A stretch of 39,592 bases of DNA from Alphaproteobacteria bacterium. Lineage in GTDB: Bacteria > Pseudomonadota > Alphaproteobacteria > UBA9219. The notes under the pieces were generated by a model. That model ran no database searches. It had not been told where the DNA came from and worked only from the letters and a program-made list of their open reading frames with translations. This document shows positions 1 to 8,148 of this stretch, in pieces. Position numbers and translations under genes: made by a program. The DNA lies in assembly GCA_028866275.1 (NCBI GenBank), contig JAGWIK010000018.1:1-39592 (forward strand). Reading direction: 5' to 3'. How positions within the stretch are numbered: the stretch's first letter is position 1; each line of letters opens with the position of its first letter.

Positions 1-107
1 TCGCCCGATTTTGTTTTTTGCACACCGGCATAGGCCTTGTTTTTTGGCATTTTTAACGGCTTGCGGCGGATTATTCCATATTATTTTTTCACCTGCGGCG
101 AGTCTTC

Positions 108-1475
108 ATGCCTTTGCAAGCACCTTCGACCCCCCTGCCCGCGCCGGATGCCGACACCATTACGGATATGGGCGCGCTGGCATCGTTGCTGGGGGCGGCG
201 GCAACGCCTGCCGGCCAGACCCGCATTCGCTGCGCCGTCGAGGCGTTTCCCTATCGTTTATCGACACAGGGGCCGGTCGGGTATGACGAGGCGCAGGGAT
301 TGCTGGATTTCATGGCGGGGATGCATGCGTTCGGCTGGCGCCCCATGATCGAAGACAATGTCACCATCGGCATCCGCCGCGGCATGTCCGTGCTGCGGCT
401 GGAGGAAGGCATGCGTTTGCGCATTTGCTGTACCGAGGCGTCGACCTTGCACGAAACCGCGGCCGATCTGGATACGATATTGATCGAGATGAATCAGGTC
501 GGCGCGGCGATGGATATCGGATTTCTGGGCATGGGGTTTCATCCGACGGCGAAGCCCGAAGACTGCGCCGACCCGCCCGGCGCGCGTTTTCGCGTTATGG
601 AGGAGGCGTTGGATCAGCCTTCGCTGAACGACAGGCGGCGCAGCTGCGCCACGCAGGTCGAATTGAACTATACGGACGAAGCCGACATGGTGCGCAAATT
701 CCGCGTCACCACGGCGTTGCAACCCGTCGCCACGGCGTTGTTCGCCAATTCGCCTTTCGTCGAAGGCGCGATCACCGACAGCCACAGCGCGCATATGGCC
801 CGGCGCGTTCAGGCCGAAACCCGCGAAGACGCCTTGCTGGCGCGCGTATTCGCCGACGGTTTCGGGTATCAATCTTTCGCCGAATGGGTCGCGGAACAAC
901 CCATGCTGTATGCGCAACGCGAAGGCCGGTGCGTCGGCGCGCAGGGCCGTTCGTTCCGCGACCAGATTCCATCCGGCGTTACGTCCGGCGATTGGCAGGC
1001 GCATCTGCGCGAGACAATGGCCGAGGTCACCCTGAATAACGGCATTGTCATGCAAGGCGCGGATGCCGGGCCTTGGGAAATGGTGTTGGCGTTAACGGCT
1101 TATTGGACCGGGATTGTGTACGATAAAACCGCGTTGGAAAGCGCGTGGAACCTGATCCGGGGATGGACGCCGGGCGATATTGCCCAATTCCGCCGCGACG
1201 CGCCGCGATTGGGATTCAACGCCGAAATCGCCGGGCGCAGCGTCGGCGACATCGCGCGCGACACGCTGAAGATAGCCATGCAGGGCCTGCGGCGGCGCGC
1301 GCATCGTTTATATGGCGGGGCGGACGAAGGCCGGTATTTGCAGGTATTGTTCGATTATGTCGACAGCGGCCAGACGAGGGCCGACAGTTTCCGCATGCAA
1401 AAGGATTATTTGTCGGATTTCGACATGAAACAGGTGTTCGACACCTGCCGGTTGCAGGCCCCGGATAGGTTATAG
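108..1475 (+). CDS. Glutamate-cysteine ligase-like protein (GCS2/plant-type family), diverged active site
   Basis: A 455-residue protein that follows the alphaproteobacterial/plant-type glutamate-cysteine ligase (GshA) fold along most of its length. Recognisable blocks are SCATQVELNYTDEADMVRKFR (about 179-199), ALQPVATALFANSPFVEG (203-220), GRSFRDQIP, QGADAGPW, and RDAPRLGFNAEIAGRSVGDIARDTL near the end. Family members normally carry IGTEHEKFGFRL and SLEPGGQFELSG near the N-terminus to hold Mg-ATP and substrate. Here the matching stretches are IRCAVEAFPYRL (40-51) and EEGMRLRICC (99-108), so several acidic and basic ligands are lost. This is my alignment from memory of the family. It may be a pseudoenzyme, or a ligase with a different substrate, rather than the cell's main GshA. 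The ATG at 108 is the only sensible start; its ribosome site is weak. A yejB-type gene follows after 53 bp, probably in one transcript. Confidence 0.8.
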   Translation: MPLQAPSTPLPAPDADTITDMGALASLLGAAATPAGQTRIRCAVEAFPYRLSTQGPVGYDEAQGLLDFMAGMHAFGWRPMIEDNVTIGIRRGMSVLRLEEGMRLRICCTEASTLHETAADLDTILIEMNQVGAAMDIGFLGMGFHPTAKPEDCADPPGARFRVMEEALDQPSLNDRRRSCATQVELNYTDEADMVRKFRVTTALQPVATALFANSPFVEGAITDSHSAHMARRVQAETREDALLARVFADGFGYQSFAEWVAEQPMLYAQREGRCVGAQGRSFRDQIPSGVTSGDWQAHLRETMAEVTLNNGIVMQGADAGPWEMVLALTAYWTGIVYDKTALESAWNLIRGWTPGDIAQFRRDAPRLGFNAEIAGRSVGDIARDTLKIAMQGLRRRAHRLYGGADEGRYLQVLFDYVDSGQTRADSFRMQKDYLSDFDMKQVFDTCRLQAPDRL

Positions 1476-1528
1476 CTTTTCATCGCCGCGGTTTGTAGAC
1501 TGGGGGCTTCGCTGTCCGGGGCTTTTCC

Positions 1529-2644
1529 ATGCTTGCCTATTTCCTGCGCCGCCTGCTTTTGATCATACCGACATTGTTCGGCATTATGGTTTTGAATTTC
1601 TGCATTATTCAGGCGGCGCCCGGCGGGCCTATCGAACAGATTGTCGCCAAATTGCACGGCACGGGGGTGTCGGCCACCGCGCGGTTCGGCGGGTCGGGCG
1701 GCGGCGATACGGCGGCGCCGGCGGGACAGATGGCGCAAATGGCCGACAGCGGCGTGACGTCGCGTTATCCCGGCGCGGAAGGCGTCGATCCGGAATTGAT
1801 CAAGGAGCTGGAACACCAGTTCGGATTCGACAAACCGCTATACGAACGTTTTCTGATCATGATGAACAACTACCTGCATTTCGATTTCGGCAAATCCTAT
1901 TTCCGCGACGAAAGCGTGTTTCGTCTGGTCGTCAGCAAGATGCCGGTGTCGATTTCGCTGGGGCTGTGGACGACGCTGCTTGTCTATCTGATTTCCATCC
2001 CGTTGGGCATTCGCAAGGCCGTCAAGGACGGCACGCCGTTCGATATATGGTCGAGCGCGGCGATTATCGCCGGTTACGCCATACCCAGTTTTTTGTTCGC
2101 CGTTCTTCTGATCGTCGTGTTCGCGGGCGGACGTTATTTGCAATGGTTCCCGCTGCGCGGATTGGTATCCGACAATTGGCATGATATGGATTGGCCGCAT
2201 CGCATCGTCGATTATTTCTGGCATATCGCCCTGCCCGTCACGGCGATGGTGATCGGCGGTTTCGCCAGCCTGACGATGCTGACGAAAAATTCGTTTCTCG
2301 ATGAAATTAACAAGCAATATGTTTTGACCGCGCGCGCCAAGGGTTTGACCGAAACCCGCGTTCTGTACGGCCATGTGTTCCGCAACGCGATGTTAATCGT
2401 GATCGCCGGATTTCCCAGCGCGTTTATTTCCATTTTATTCACGGGGTCGTTGCTGATCGAGGTTATTTTCTCGCTCGACGGCATGGGGCTTTTGGGGTTT
2501 GAATCGGCCATCAACCGCGATTATCCGGTGATGTTCGGTACATTGTATGTTTTTACCTTGCTGGGGCTGGTGATGAATATTCTGGGCGACGTCGCCTATA
2601 TGCTGACCGACCCGCGCATCGATTTCGAAACGCGGGAGGGATAG
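1529..2644 (+). CDS. yejB: Peptide ABC transporter permease, YejB type
   Basis: A 371-residue inner-membrane permease of the oligopeptide/microcin C (Yej) branch of ABC importers. It starts with the typical first helix ([20 protein letters not shown]), has a Gly/Ala-rich periplasmic insert (about 45-85), then the YejB-like block [21 protein letters not shown]. The C-terminal half holds five more membrane segments and the permease-ATPase coupling loop near [24 protein letters not shown], and it ends in [37 protein letters not shown]. YejB normally works with YejA (binding protein), YejE (second permease) and YejF (double ATPase). Neither yejE nor yejF is in the window, and a yejA-type gene lies at 19091, so the system is split. 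The next gene, a Zur homologue, begins directly after the stop codon, which implies co-transcription and probably translational coupling. Confidence 0.88.
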   Translation: MLAYFLRRLLLIIPTLFGIMVLNFCIIQAAPGGPIEQIVAKLHGTGVSATARFGGSGGGDTAAPAGQMAQMADSGVTSRYPGAEGVDPELIKELEHQFGFDKPLYERFLIMMNNYLHFDFGKSYFRDESVFRLVVSKMPVSISLGLWTTLLVYLISIPLGIRKAVKDGTPFDIWSSAAIIAGYAIPSFLFAVLLIVVFAGGRYLQWFPLRGLVSDNWHDMDWPHRIVDYFWHIALPVTAMVIGGFASLTMLTKNSFLDEINKQYVLTARAKGLTETRVLYGHVFRNAMLIVIAGFPSAFISILFTGSLLIEVIFSLDGMGLLGFESAINRDYPVMFGTLYVFTLLGLVMNILGDVAYMLTDPRIDFETREG

Positions 2645-3088
2645 ATGGCCAAGGCGAAAAAACACGCGCCGGAATGCCGCCACGGCGCGGACTGCGCGAT
2701 GGGCGTCAACGAAACCCATGTGCGCGAGGTGCTGGCTGCCAGCGACAAACCGTTATCGGCCTATGACATCATTCCCGTGCTGGCCAAAAAACTGGGTCAT
2801 GCCATAGCCCCGCCCACGGTGTACCGCGCGTTGAAACATTTGTCCGACCATGGCGTGGTGACGCGCATCGAAAGCCGGAACGCCTATGTTTTGTGCCAGC
2901 ATCCGCACGAGGCGCATGATTGTTTGTTTTTTATCTGCCGGTCGTGCGGGTCGGCGACCGAAGCCCCCGACAGCAAGATCAGCAAATTATTGCGCCGCGA
3001 AGCGGAAACGCTGGGGTTCGATGTCAGCCGGCAGATTCTGGAAATCGTCGGGCTGTGCCGCGATTGCGCGGCGCACAAACCGGCTTGA
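2645..3088 (+). CDS. zur: Fur-family transcriptional regulator, Zur-like zinc sensor
   Basis: A 147-residue Fur-superfamily repressor. The N-terminal winged helix includes VREVLAASDKPLSAYDIIPVLAKKLG and the recognition region APPTVYRALKHLSDHGVVTRIES. The C-terminal half has CQHPHEAHDCLFFICRSCG and CRDC, giving the two CxxC pairs that bind structural zinc and the His/Cys-rich sensor site of the Zur type. The wording CQHPHEAHD is much closer to Zur than to Fur or PerR. An extra Cys/His cluster at the N-terminus (PECRHGADC) could add metal binding. It starts immediately after the yejB stop with a strong GGGAGGG ribosome site inside the yejB end. A Zur-box-like palindrome lies 30 bp after the gene in front of the TonB receptor, supporting zinc as the signal. 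It would repress uptake genes when zinc is sufficient. Confidence 0.88.
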   Translation: MAKAKKHAPECRHGADCAMGVNETHVREVLAASDKPLSAYDIIPVLAKKLGHAIAPPTVYRALKHLSDHGVVTRIESRNAYVLCQHPHEAHDCLFFICRSCGSATEAPDSKISKLLRREAETLGFDVSRQILEIVGLCRDCAAHKPA

Positions 3089-3113
3089 CACAGCCCGTCC
3101 CTTTGCTTACGAG
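3085..3113 (+). promoter_or_regulatory. Candidate promoter of the TonB receptor gene
   Basis: A perfect -35 hexamer TTGACA (3085-3090) overlaps the zur stop codon. After 17 bp comes a weak -10, TACGAG (3108-3113). The expected transcription start falls on the palindrome at 3118-3129, a suitable position for repression. The -10 match is poor, so the exact promoter is uncertain. Confidence 0.4.
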
Positions 3114-3132
3114 TGTTATGTTATAACATTTC
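3114..3132. promoter_or_regulatory. Zur-box-like operator
   Basis: The core ATGTTATAACAT (3118-3129) is a perfect 12-bp palindrome, within the wider TGTTATGTTATAACATTTC. It closely resembles the published proteobacterial Zur operators built around GTTATAAC with flanking ATTTC. It sits between zur and the receptor start, 17 bp ahead of the ATG at 3146. A zur homologue directly upstream makes autologous zinc control of the receptor the natural reading. Confidence 0.7.
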
Positions 3133-3145
3133 GGAGCCTTGCCCC

Positions 3146-5503
3146 ATGAAACGCGCCGTATTTGCCGCCGCCTTGCTGTTTTCGCCTTTGTGCGCCCTGC
3201 CCGCCTATGCCGCCGATGCCAGCGTCGACGGCATGTTGCGCGGCGCGGACGGCCAGCCGTTGGCGCAGACGCAGATCAAATTGCAAGACGGGCGCGGCAG
3301 GATCGCGCAAAGCGCCATAACCGACGCGCGCGGCCATTACGCCTTTACCCATGTGCCGGTCGGCAGCTATGTGCTGCTGGCGATGCAGAAAGATGCCGTT
3401 CTGGGATCGTCGCATGTGTCGGTTTATGCCGGTCAACCCGCGCATCGGGACATCGACCTTGCCCGGAAACAGGAAATGAACGTCGTCATCGGGCAACCGG
3501 CGCCGACATTCCAGAACAGCCTGTCGCCGACGACGGGGACGAATTCCTACAAAATGGACGCCAAGGCTATCGCGGCGTTGCCGCAAGGCGACGACACGCC
3601 GTTGGACAAAATCCTGTTGCAGACGCCCGGCGTCGCCGAGGATTCCGCCGCCAGCGGCAGCCTGCACATCCGCGGCGAACATGCCAATGTGCAATACCGG
3701 TTGAACGGTATTTTATTGCCGGACGGCATCGACGGTTTCGGCGAGATGATCGACCCGCATATTATCGAAAGCGCCACGCTTCTGGACGGCGCGCTGCCCG
3801 CGCAATACGGGTTCCACACGGCGGGCATTGTCGATATCGACACCAAGACGGGTTTCGAAAATGGCGGCACGGCGGAAATCATGGGCGGCAGCAACGGCAC
3901 GTTGCAGCCGTCGATAAGTTATGGCGGCACGACGGGCGACGCCGATTATTTTCTGGCTGCCAGCCATCTGTCGTCCGATCTCGGCATCGAAAATCCGACA
4001 TCGGGGCATAATGCCATTCACGACCACACCGAACAGGACAAGCAGTTTGGCTATGCGTCCTATATGATCAATTCGATGCAGCGGCTTGAGCTTATCGCGG
4101 GCAATTCTATCAGTTATTTCCAGATTCCCAACAACCCGAACCAGCCTGCCGCCTACACCATCGCAGGCGCCAACGGCATGAATTCGGCGTCGGTCAACGA
4201 CCGCCAGTTCGAAAGCAACCAGTTCGCGACCGCCGCGTGGCAGGGCCAGAATGACGGCGTCACGATGCAGATCGCGCCCTATATCCGCAATTCAGAAACG
4301 CATTACCGTCCCGATGTGGCGGGCGACCTGACCTTCAACGGCGTGGCGTCGGACGTGCAATATACCGATCTTGCCACCGGTTTGCAGAACGACAATAGCT
4401 GGCGCGTCAATCGCGACCATACGCTGCGCGCCGGTTTCACCGTGCAGAACGACCACATACAGGACAACAGCAATTCTATCGCCCTTTTAACCGGCGCCGG
4501 CGGCGCGGTTCTGACCGATGGCAGCGGCAATGCCATCGAATCCGCCCCCATTGTCAACAATCACAGCAAGGACGGGCAGTTATACGGCCTTTACCTGCAG
4601 GACGAATGGAAGATCAACGACAAACTGACGGTGAATTACGGCGCGCGTTTCGACGATATGGAACAATATGTCAGCGCCAACCAGTTAAGCCCGCGCGTCG
4701 GGTTGGTTTACAAGGCGACCGACACCACGACATTCCATGCCGGTTATGCGCGGTATTTCACCCCGCCGCCGATGGAGTTGGTATCGAACGGCGATATCGC
4801 CGGTTTTGCCAATACCACAAACGCCCCCGCCATTACGCAAAACGACGCCGTCAAACCCGAACGGTCGCATAATTTCGATGTCGGCGTGACGCAGAAACTC
4901 GGCGCGCATTGGGAAATCGGCAACGATGCCTATTACAAGCTGGTGCATGATCTGCTCGACGAAGGGCAATTCGGCCCCGCGCTTATTCTGACGCCGTTCA
5001 ATTACCAGCACGGCTATATTTATGGCGACGAAATCACGGCGAATTATACCGGCGACCGGTTGAAGGCCTATGCCAATTTCGCGTTCTCGCGCGCCATGGG
5101 GGAAAATGTCGTGTCGTCGCAGTTCAATTTCACCGACCCCGCCGAATTGGCCTATATCGGCGACCATTACGTGCATCTGGACCACGACCAGACCTATACC
5201 GCGTCGGCGGGCGCAACCTATGACATCACCGGCGACGATCAGGCCGGTATCGACGGCCATTTCGGCAGCGGGTTGCGCGACGGCTTCGCCAACACCAGCC
5301 ATTTGCCGCCTTATGCCACTTTTGACCTGAGCGCGGAGCACAAAATGCATTTCTTCGAACATGACGAGACCGCCGTGCGCTTGAGCGTCATTAACGTCAT
5401 GGATAGCGCCTATGAATTGCGTAGCGGCACGGGGATTGGAGTCGGCGCACCGCAATGGGGTTCCCGTCGCGGATTCTTTATCGCCGTGTCGCAGAAGTTC
5501 TAG
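3146..5503 (+). CDS. TonB-dependent outer-membrane receptor with N-terminal carboxypeptidase-regulatory-like domain, probably Zur-controlled
   Basis: A 785-residue outer-membrane receptor. The ATG at 3146 is preferred because it opens a clean signal peptide (1-22, ending AYA) and lies downstream of the operator. After cleavage comes a carboxypeptidase-regulatory-like Ig domain (about 27-100: SVDGMLRGADGQPLAQTQIKL and DARGHYAFTHVPVGSYVLLA). Next is a plug domain (about 125-240) with LDKILLQTPGVAEDS, LHIRGEHANVQYRLNGILLPDG and GALPAQYGFHTAGIVDI, then a 22-strand-type barrel. The last strand is RRGFFIAVSQKF with the terminal Phe needed by the BAM complex. Loops contain His/Asp clusters such as HNAIHDHTEQD and HYVHLDHDQTY that could bind metal. 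Together with the Zur-box this suggests zinc or zinc-chelate import (ZnuD-like role), but the substrate is inferred. The codons of the last 14 residues are repeated twice downstream. Confidence 0.88.
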   Translation: MKRAVFAAALLFSPLCALPAYAADASVDGMLRGADGQPLAQTQIKLQDGRGRIAQSAITDARGHYAFTHVPVGSYVLLAMQKDAVLGSSHVSVYAGQPAHRDIDLARKQEMNVVIGQPAPTFQNSLSPTTGTNSYKMDAKAIAALPQGDDTPLDKILLQTPGVAEDSAASGSLHIRGEHANVQYRLNGILLPDGIDGFGEMIDPHIIESATLLDGALPAQYGFHTAGIVDIDTKTGFENGGTAEIMGGSNGTLQPSISYGGTTGDADYFLAASHLSSDLGIENPTSGHNAIHDHTEQDKQFGYASYMINSMQRLELIAGNSISYFQIPNNPNQPAAYTIAGANGMNSASVNDRQFESNQFATAAWQGQNDGVTMQIAPYIRNSETHYRPDVAGDLTFNGVASDVQYTDLATGLQNDNSWRVNRDHTLRAGFTVQNDHIQDNSNSIALLTGAGGAVLTDGSGNAIESAPIVNNHSKDGQLYGLYLQDEWKINDKLTVNYGARFDDMEQYVSANQLSPRVGLVYKATDTTTFHAGYARYFTPPPMELVSNGDIAGFANTTNAPAITQNDAVKPERSHNFDVGVTQKLGAHWEIGNDAYYKLVHDLLDEGQFGPALILTPFNYQHGYIYGDEITANYTGDRLKAYANFAFSRAMGENVVSSQFNFTDPAELAYIGDHYVHLDHDQTYTASAGATYDITGDDQAGIDGHFGSGLRDGFANTSHLPPYATFDLSAEHKMHFFEHDETAVRLSVINVMDSAYELRSGTGIGVGAPQWGSRRGFFIAVSQKF

Positions 5504-5723
5504 CCGCCATCTATCCTGATGTCCTGCGATTCACGTCCGGCGAAGCCGCCGGACGACCGCAGGACGGGGGTTCCCGCCGCGGGTTCTTTATCGCCGTATC
5601 ACAGAAGTTCTAGCCGCCATCTATCCTGATGTCCTGCGATTCACGTCCGGCGAAGCCGCCGGACGACCGCAGGACGGGGGCTCGCGCCGCGGATTCTTCA
5701 TCGCCGTGTCGCAGAAATTTTAG
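5459..5723. repeat. 110-bp tandem array of receptor C-terminal tail codons plus palindromic spacer (2.4 copies)
   Basis: Units lie at 5459-5568, 5569-5678 and 5679-5723 (partial), period exactly 110 bp. Each unit begins with 45 bp encoding GSRRGFFIAVSQKF and a TAG stop, followed in the first two by an identical 65-bp spacer. Tail 1 is the real end of the receptor gene; tails 2 and 3 are out of frame with it and lie beyond its stop. The three tails differ at 4, 6 and 8 positions in pairwise comparison, and all changes are synonymous. The spacer carries a nested palindrome at 5521-5565 and again at 5631-5675. Confidence 0.95.
5521..5565. repeat. Nested palindrome in the array spacer (copy 1; copy 2 at 5631-5675)
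   Basis: Outer arms GTCCTGCG (5521-5528) and CGCAGGAC (5558-5565) enclose inner arms GTCCGGCG (5535-5542) and CGCCGGAC (5547-5554) around AAGC. Both stems are perfect 8-mers separated by a 6/3-nt internal loop. It could fold as a transcript terminator-like hairpin, but no T-run follows, and its form is closer to a REP-type palindromic unit. Confidence 0.85.
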
Positions 5724-5741
5724 GGCCGGAAGCGGGCCTTC

Positions 5742-6668
5742 TTATTCCGGCGTGGCGAATTCGATCGCGCCGCCTTTATGTTTTTTGGCGCGATACATCG
5801 CCGCGTCGGCGCGGCGCAGTAAATCTTCGCCTTCCGGATCGGCATTGCCGTTATGGCTGACGGCAATGCCGATGCTCGCGCCGACCGTCATTTGCCGCGC
5901 GCAGGCGATGACGGGGCGTTGGATCATGTCCACCAGTTTGCGCGCAATCGCGGCGCAGGCGGCGTTCGATTCGGCGTTTTCGATCAATATGGTGAATTCG
6001 TCGCCGCCGAAACGACCGGCAAGGTCATAGGGGCGCAGGCATTGCGGAATGCGGCGACCGATTTCCCGCAAAACCGCATCGCCCGCGGCATGGCCGTGCC
6101 TGTCATTGACGGATTTGAACCCGTCGAGATCGATCATCATCAAGGCGACGGGCTGACCCGACCGGTCGTGCCGCGCCATGGCCGCCGCCAGCCGTTGCTG
6201 GAAAAAATAGCGGTTCGCCAGCCCCGTCAGCGCGTCGTAATGCGCCAGGGCCTGCATCGATTTTTCGCGCTTCTTGCGTTGCATCGCGTAGCGCAGGCTG
6301 CGGCGCAGGCTGTTGCGGTCTATCTTGTCCTTCAACAAATAATCCTGCGCGCCGCCGGCCACGGCCTGTTCGGCCACGGCCACGTCGTCGCGCCCGGTCA
6401 GGATGATGACCGGCACATGAGGCGCGACGGATTGCACATTCTGCAGGCCGCTGAGTTCTTCGGTGTCGGGCAGCATAAGATCCAGCATCACGGCATCGAT
6501 CGGTTCGCCGGAAAAAAGCGGCAACGCGCTTTTCAACGTCGGCGCGTGCCGGATATGGAAAATGTCGCCGTCATCGCCGGCGAGATAGGATTGCACCAGC
6601 GCGGCATCGCTGTCGGTGTCTTCGATCAGGACAAGATTGGTGGCCGCGGCGTAAGGCGATGCGGTCAT
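5742..6668 (-). CDS. Response regulator with GGDEF output (diguanylate cyclase)
   Basis: A 308-residue protein with a receiver domain (about 10-130; phosphoacceptor Asp63 in VMLDLMLPD, acidic Glu16-Asp17, Lys113 in YLLKDK) and a GGDEF domain (about 140-305). The signature GGDEF is intact at 221-225, and the inhibitory I-site RxxD is present as RPYD (212-215), exactly five residues before GGDEF. It should therefore be an active, product-inhibited cyclase making c-di-GMP from two GTP when phosphorylated. It is the last gene of a minus-strand operon: its ATG overlaps the stop of the upstream kinase by ATGA. It is the only recognisable output domain among the signalling genes at 5742-12188, so it is the likely end point of the island. 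Confidence 0.93.
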   Translation of the reverse strand: MTASPYAAATNLVLIEDTDSDAALVQSYLAGDDGDIFHIRHAPTLKSALPLFSGEPIDAVMLDLMLPDTEELSGLQNVQSVAPHVPVIILTGRDDVAVAEQAVAGGAQDYLLKDKIDRNSLRRSLRYAMQRKKREKSMQALAHYDALTGLANRYFFQQRLAAAMARHDRSGQPVALMMIDLDGFKSVNDRHGHAAGDAVLREIGRRIPQCLRPYDLAGRFGGDEFTILIENAESNAACAAIARKLVDMIQRPVIACARQMTVGASIGIAVSHNGNADPEGEDLLRRADAAMYRAKKHKGGAIEFATPE

Positions 6669-7435
6669 GGGGCGGATTCCCCGTGGCCCTTGGGCAGCGT
6701 CAACACGACCGTGATGCCCGCATCGCCGCCGGGCAGAATACCGATGGCCCCGCCGTGGCGTTCAACGATGCGGCGCGCTACGGCCAGCCCCATGCCAATT
6801 CCCGGCGGCGCATCGTCCCCGCACAGCCGGGTAAAAATATCGAACGCTTTTTCCATTTGCGCGGGCGGGATGCCGCGCCCGTTGTCGCGGATATCGATGC
6901 GCCAGCAATCGCCGATTTCCTGCGCCGTGACGTCGATTGCCGGCGTGACGCCGGGACGGCGATAGGCCAGCGCATTGCCGATAAGGATGGCAAAAAGCTG
7001 GCGCATTTGTTCTTCGTCCCCCCATATGACGGGCAACAGGCCGCAATGCAGGTCGGCATGCATGTCGATGATCGCTGCGTCCAGATCGCAACGCACGACC
7101 TCCATCACATCGGACAGGGCCACAAACGAAAACGGTTTCGCCTGTGTCATGACGCGCGAATAATGCAACAGGCCCGTCAGCATTTTTTGCGCCCGTTCGC
7201 CGCCCTGGGAGATGAAGTTCAGGTAGCTGCGCCCCTTGTCGTCGAGGACATGCGCGTATTTTTCCTGAATGATGGCGGAAAAACCCGTCACCGCCCGCAG
7301 CGGCGCGCCCAGATCGTGCGAAATGACGTAGACCAGATCCTGCATCGCCCGTTGCGTTTCTTCGAGCTGTTGCTGCAGGATATCGGCGGAAACCGGAGGG
7401 ACAGGAAGCGCCGGTTGTTTGCGTATAGCGGACAT
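6665..7435 (-). CDS. Cytosolic sensor-less histidine kinase
   Basis: A 256-residue soluble kinase with a short N-terminal coiled-coil-like stretch (QQQLEETQRAMQDL) and no sensor domain. The HisKA H-box VISHDLGAPLRAV places the phosphorylated His at 40. The ATPase half has an N-box (LFAILIGNALAYRR), G1 (DNGRGIP), an F-box (FDIFTRL) and G2 (GIGMGLAVARRI). The H-box style (HDL.xPLR) is that of phytochrome-like kinases, but no photosensory module is attached. The start at 7435 is chosen because AAAGGA lies six bases upstream; an ATG at 7450 lacks a ribosome site. It lies between a lone receiver gene (22 bp upstream) and the GGDEF regulator (ATGA overlap), so these three are probably a phosphorelay. 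Confidence 0.92.
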   Translation of the reverse strand: MSAIRKQPALPVPPVSADILQQQLEETQRAMQDLVYVISHDLGAPLRAVTGFSAIIQEKYAHVLDDKGRSYLNFISQGGERAQKMLTGLLHYSRVMTQAKPFSFVALSDVMEVVRCDLDAAIIDMHADLHCGLLPVIWGDEEQMRQLFAILIGNALAYRRPGVTPAIDVTAQEIGDCWRIDIRDNGRGIPPAQMEKAFDIFTRLCGDDAPPGIGMGLAVARRIVERHGGAIGILPGGDAGITVVLTLPKGHGESAP

Positions 7436-7457
7436 GGGATTTCCTTTCATATAAATG

Positions 7458-7928
7458 TCATGATGCGGCTTTGACGTCGCCGTGCCTCGCATCCACGGCC
7501 CGTAACACATTGGCAAGCGACGCGCGGGTCAGTGGTTTGGACAGGCAGGCATGAATGGCGGGGCATTTATCCGTTCGCGCGTCTGGCGACGGCACGGGCG
7601 GCGGCGCGCCGGACAGCAAAAAAACGGGAATGTCGATTGTTTCCGCATGCGCGCCGAGAATGTCGGCGATTTCGATGCCGCTTTTCCCCGGCAGATTGAT
7701 ATCGACGAACACGATGTCCGGCATGACGGCGTCGCGATATTTTCCGCGCCGAAAGATGAAGTCGAGCGCGTCTTCGCCGGAGCAAACGACATTCACCACG
7801 CCCTGCATCCAGGTTTGCGCGAAAAAATACCGCATCAATTCGGCATCGCATTCGTTGTCTTCGACAAGAAGAATGTTGAGGCCCGCATCCGGACGTTCGG
7901 CGGTTTGATGATTTGCTGCGTTTTGCAT
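7458..7928 (-). CDS. Single-domain response regulator (receiver only)
   Basis: A 156-residue receiver protein. Acidic pair Glu23-Asp24 (LLVEDNECDAE), phosphoacceptor Asp76 (VFVDINLPGKSG), Ser/Thr switch (VFLLSG) and Lys near the end (CLSKPLT) are all present. It resembles the Rcp1-type receivers that accept phosphate from phytochrome-like kinases. The start at 7928 gives a natural N-terminus ahead of the domain and has AAGG upstream; a longer in-frame reading to 8318 runs back over the divergent gene and is rejected. It is first in the operon 7928-5742 and lacks an output domain, so it may shuttle phosphate or act by protein contact. Confidence 0.9.
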   Translation of the reverse strand: MQNAANHQTAERPDAGLNILLVEDNECDAELMRYFFAQTWMQGVVNVVCSGEDALDFIFRRGKYRDAVMPDIVFVDINLPGKSGIEIADILGAHAETIDIPVFLLSGAPPPVPSPDARTDKCPAIHACLSKPLTRASLANVLRAVDARHGDVKAAS

Positions 7929-8148
7929 CGGGATCGCCTTGCTGTTTTTCGCGCGCGTTTTATCTTCGGCCCCAAACCGTGAATTTTGATATAATCCAAA
8001 CCATACCGTTTTATGATTTATGCGCGCGCCGCGGCGTGTGCATACCGAAGCGTGCAATATGCGTCGCAAGAATTTTTGTGCGGCAATTTTAATAAAATTT
8101 TCGCCTGTTCGTTTTATGATTGCCCCATTCAATATCAAGGAGGCATTC

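Noticed and set aside
11-348. Two short plus-strand frames at the left edge
   Set aside because: They overlap the ligase-like gene in other frames and have no ribosome site or domain.
5504-5680. Spacer palindromes in the tail array as integron attC sites
   Set aside because: They lack the GTTRRRY and RYYYAAC end motifs, and the units carry no complete cassette gene.
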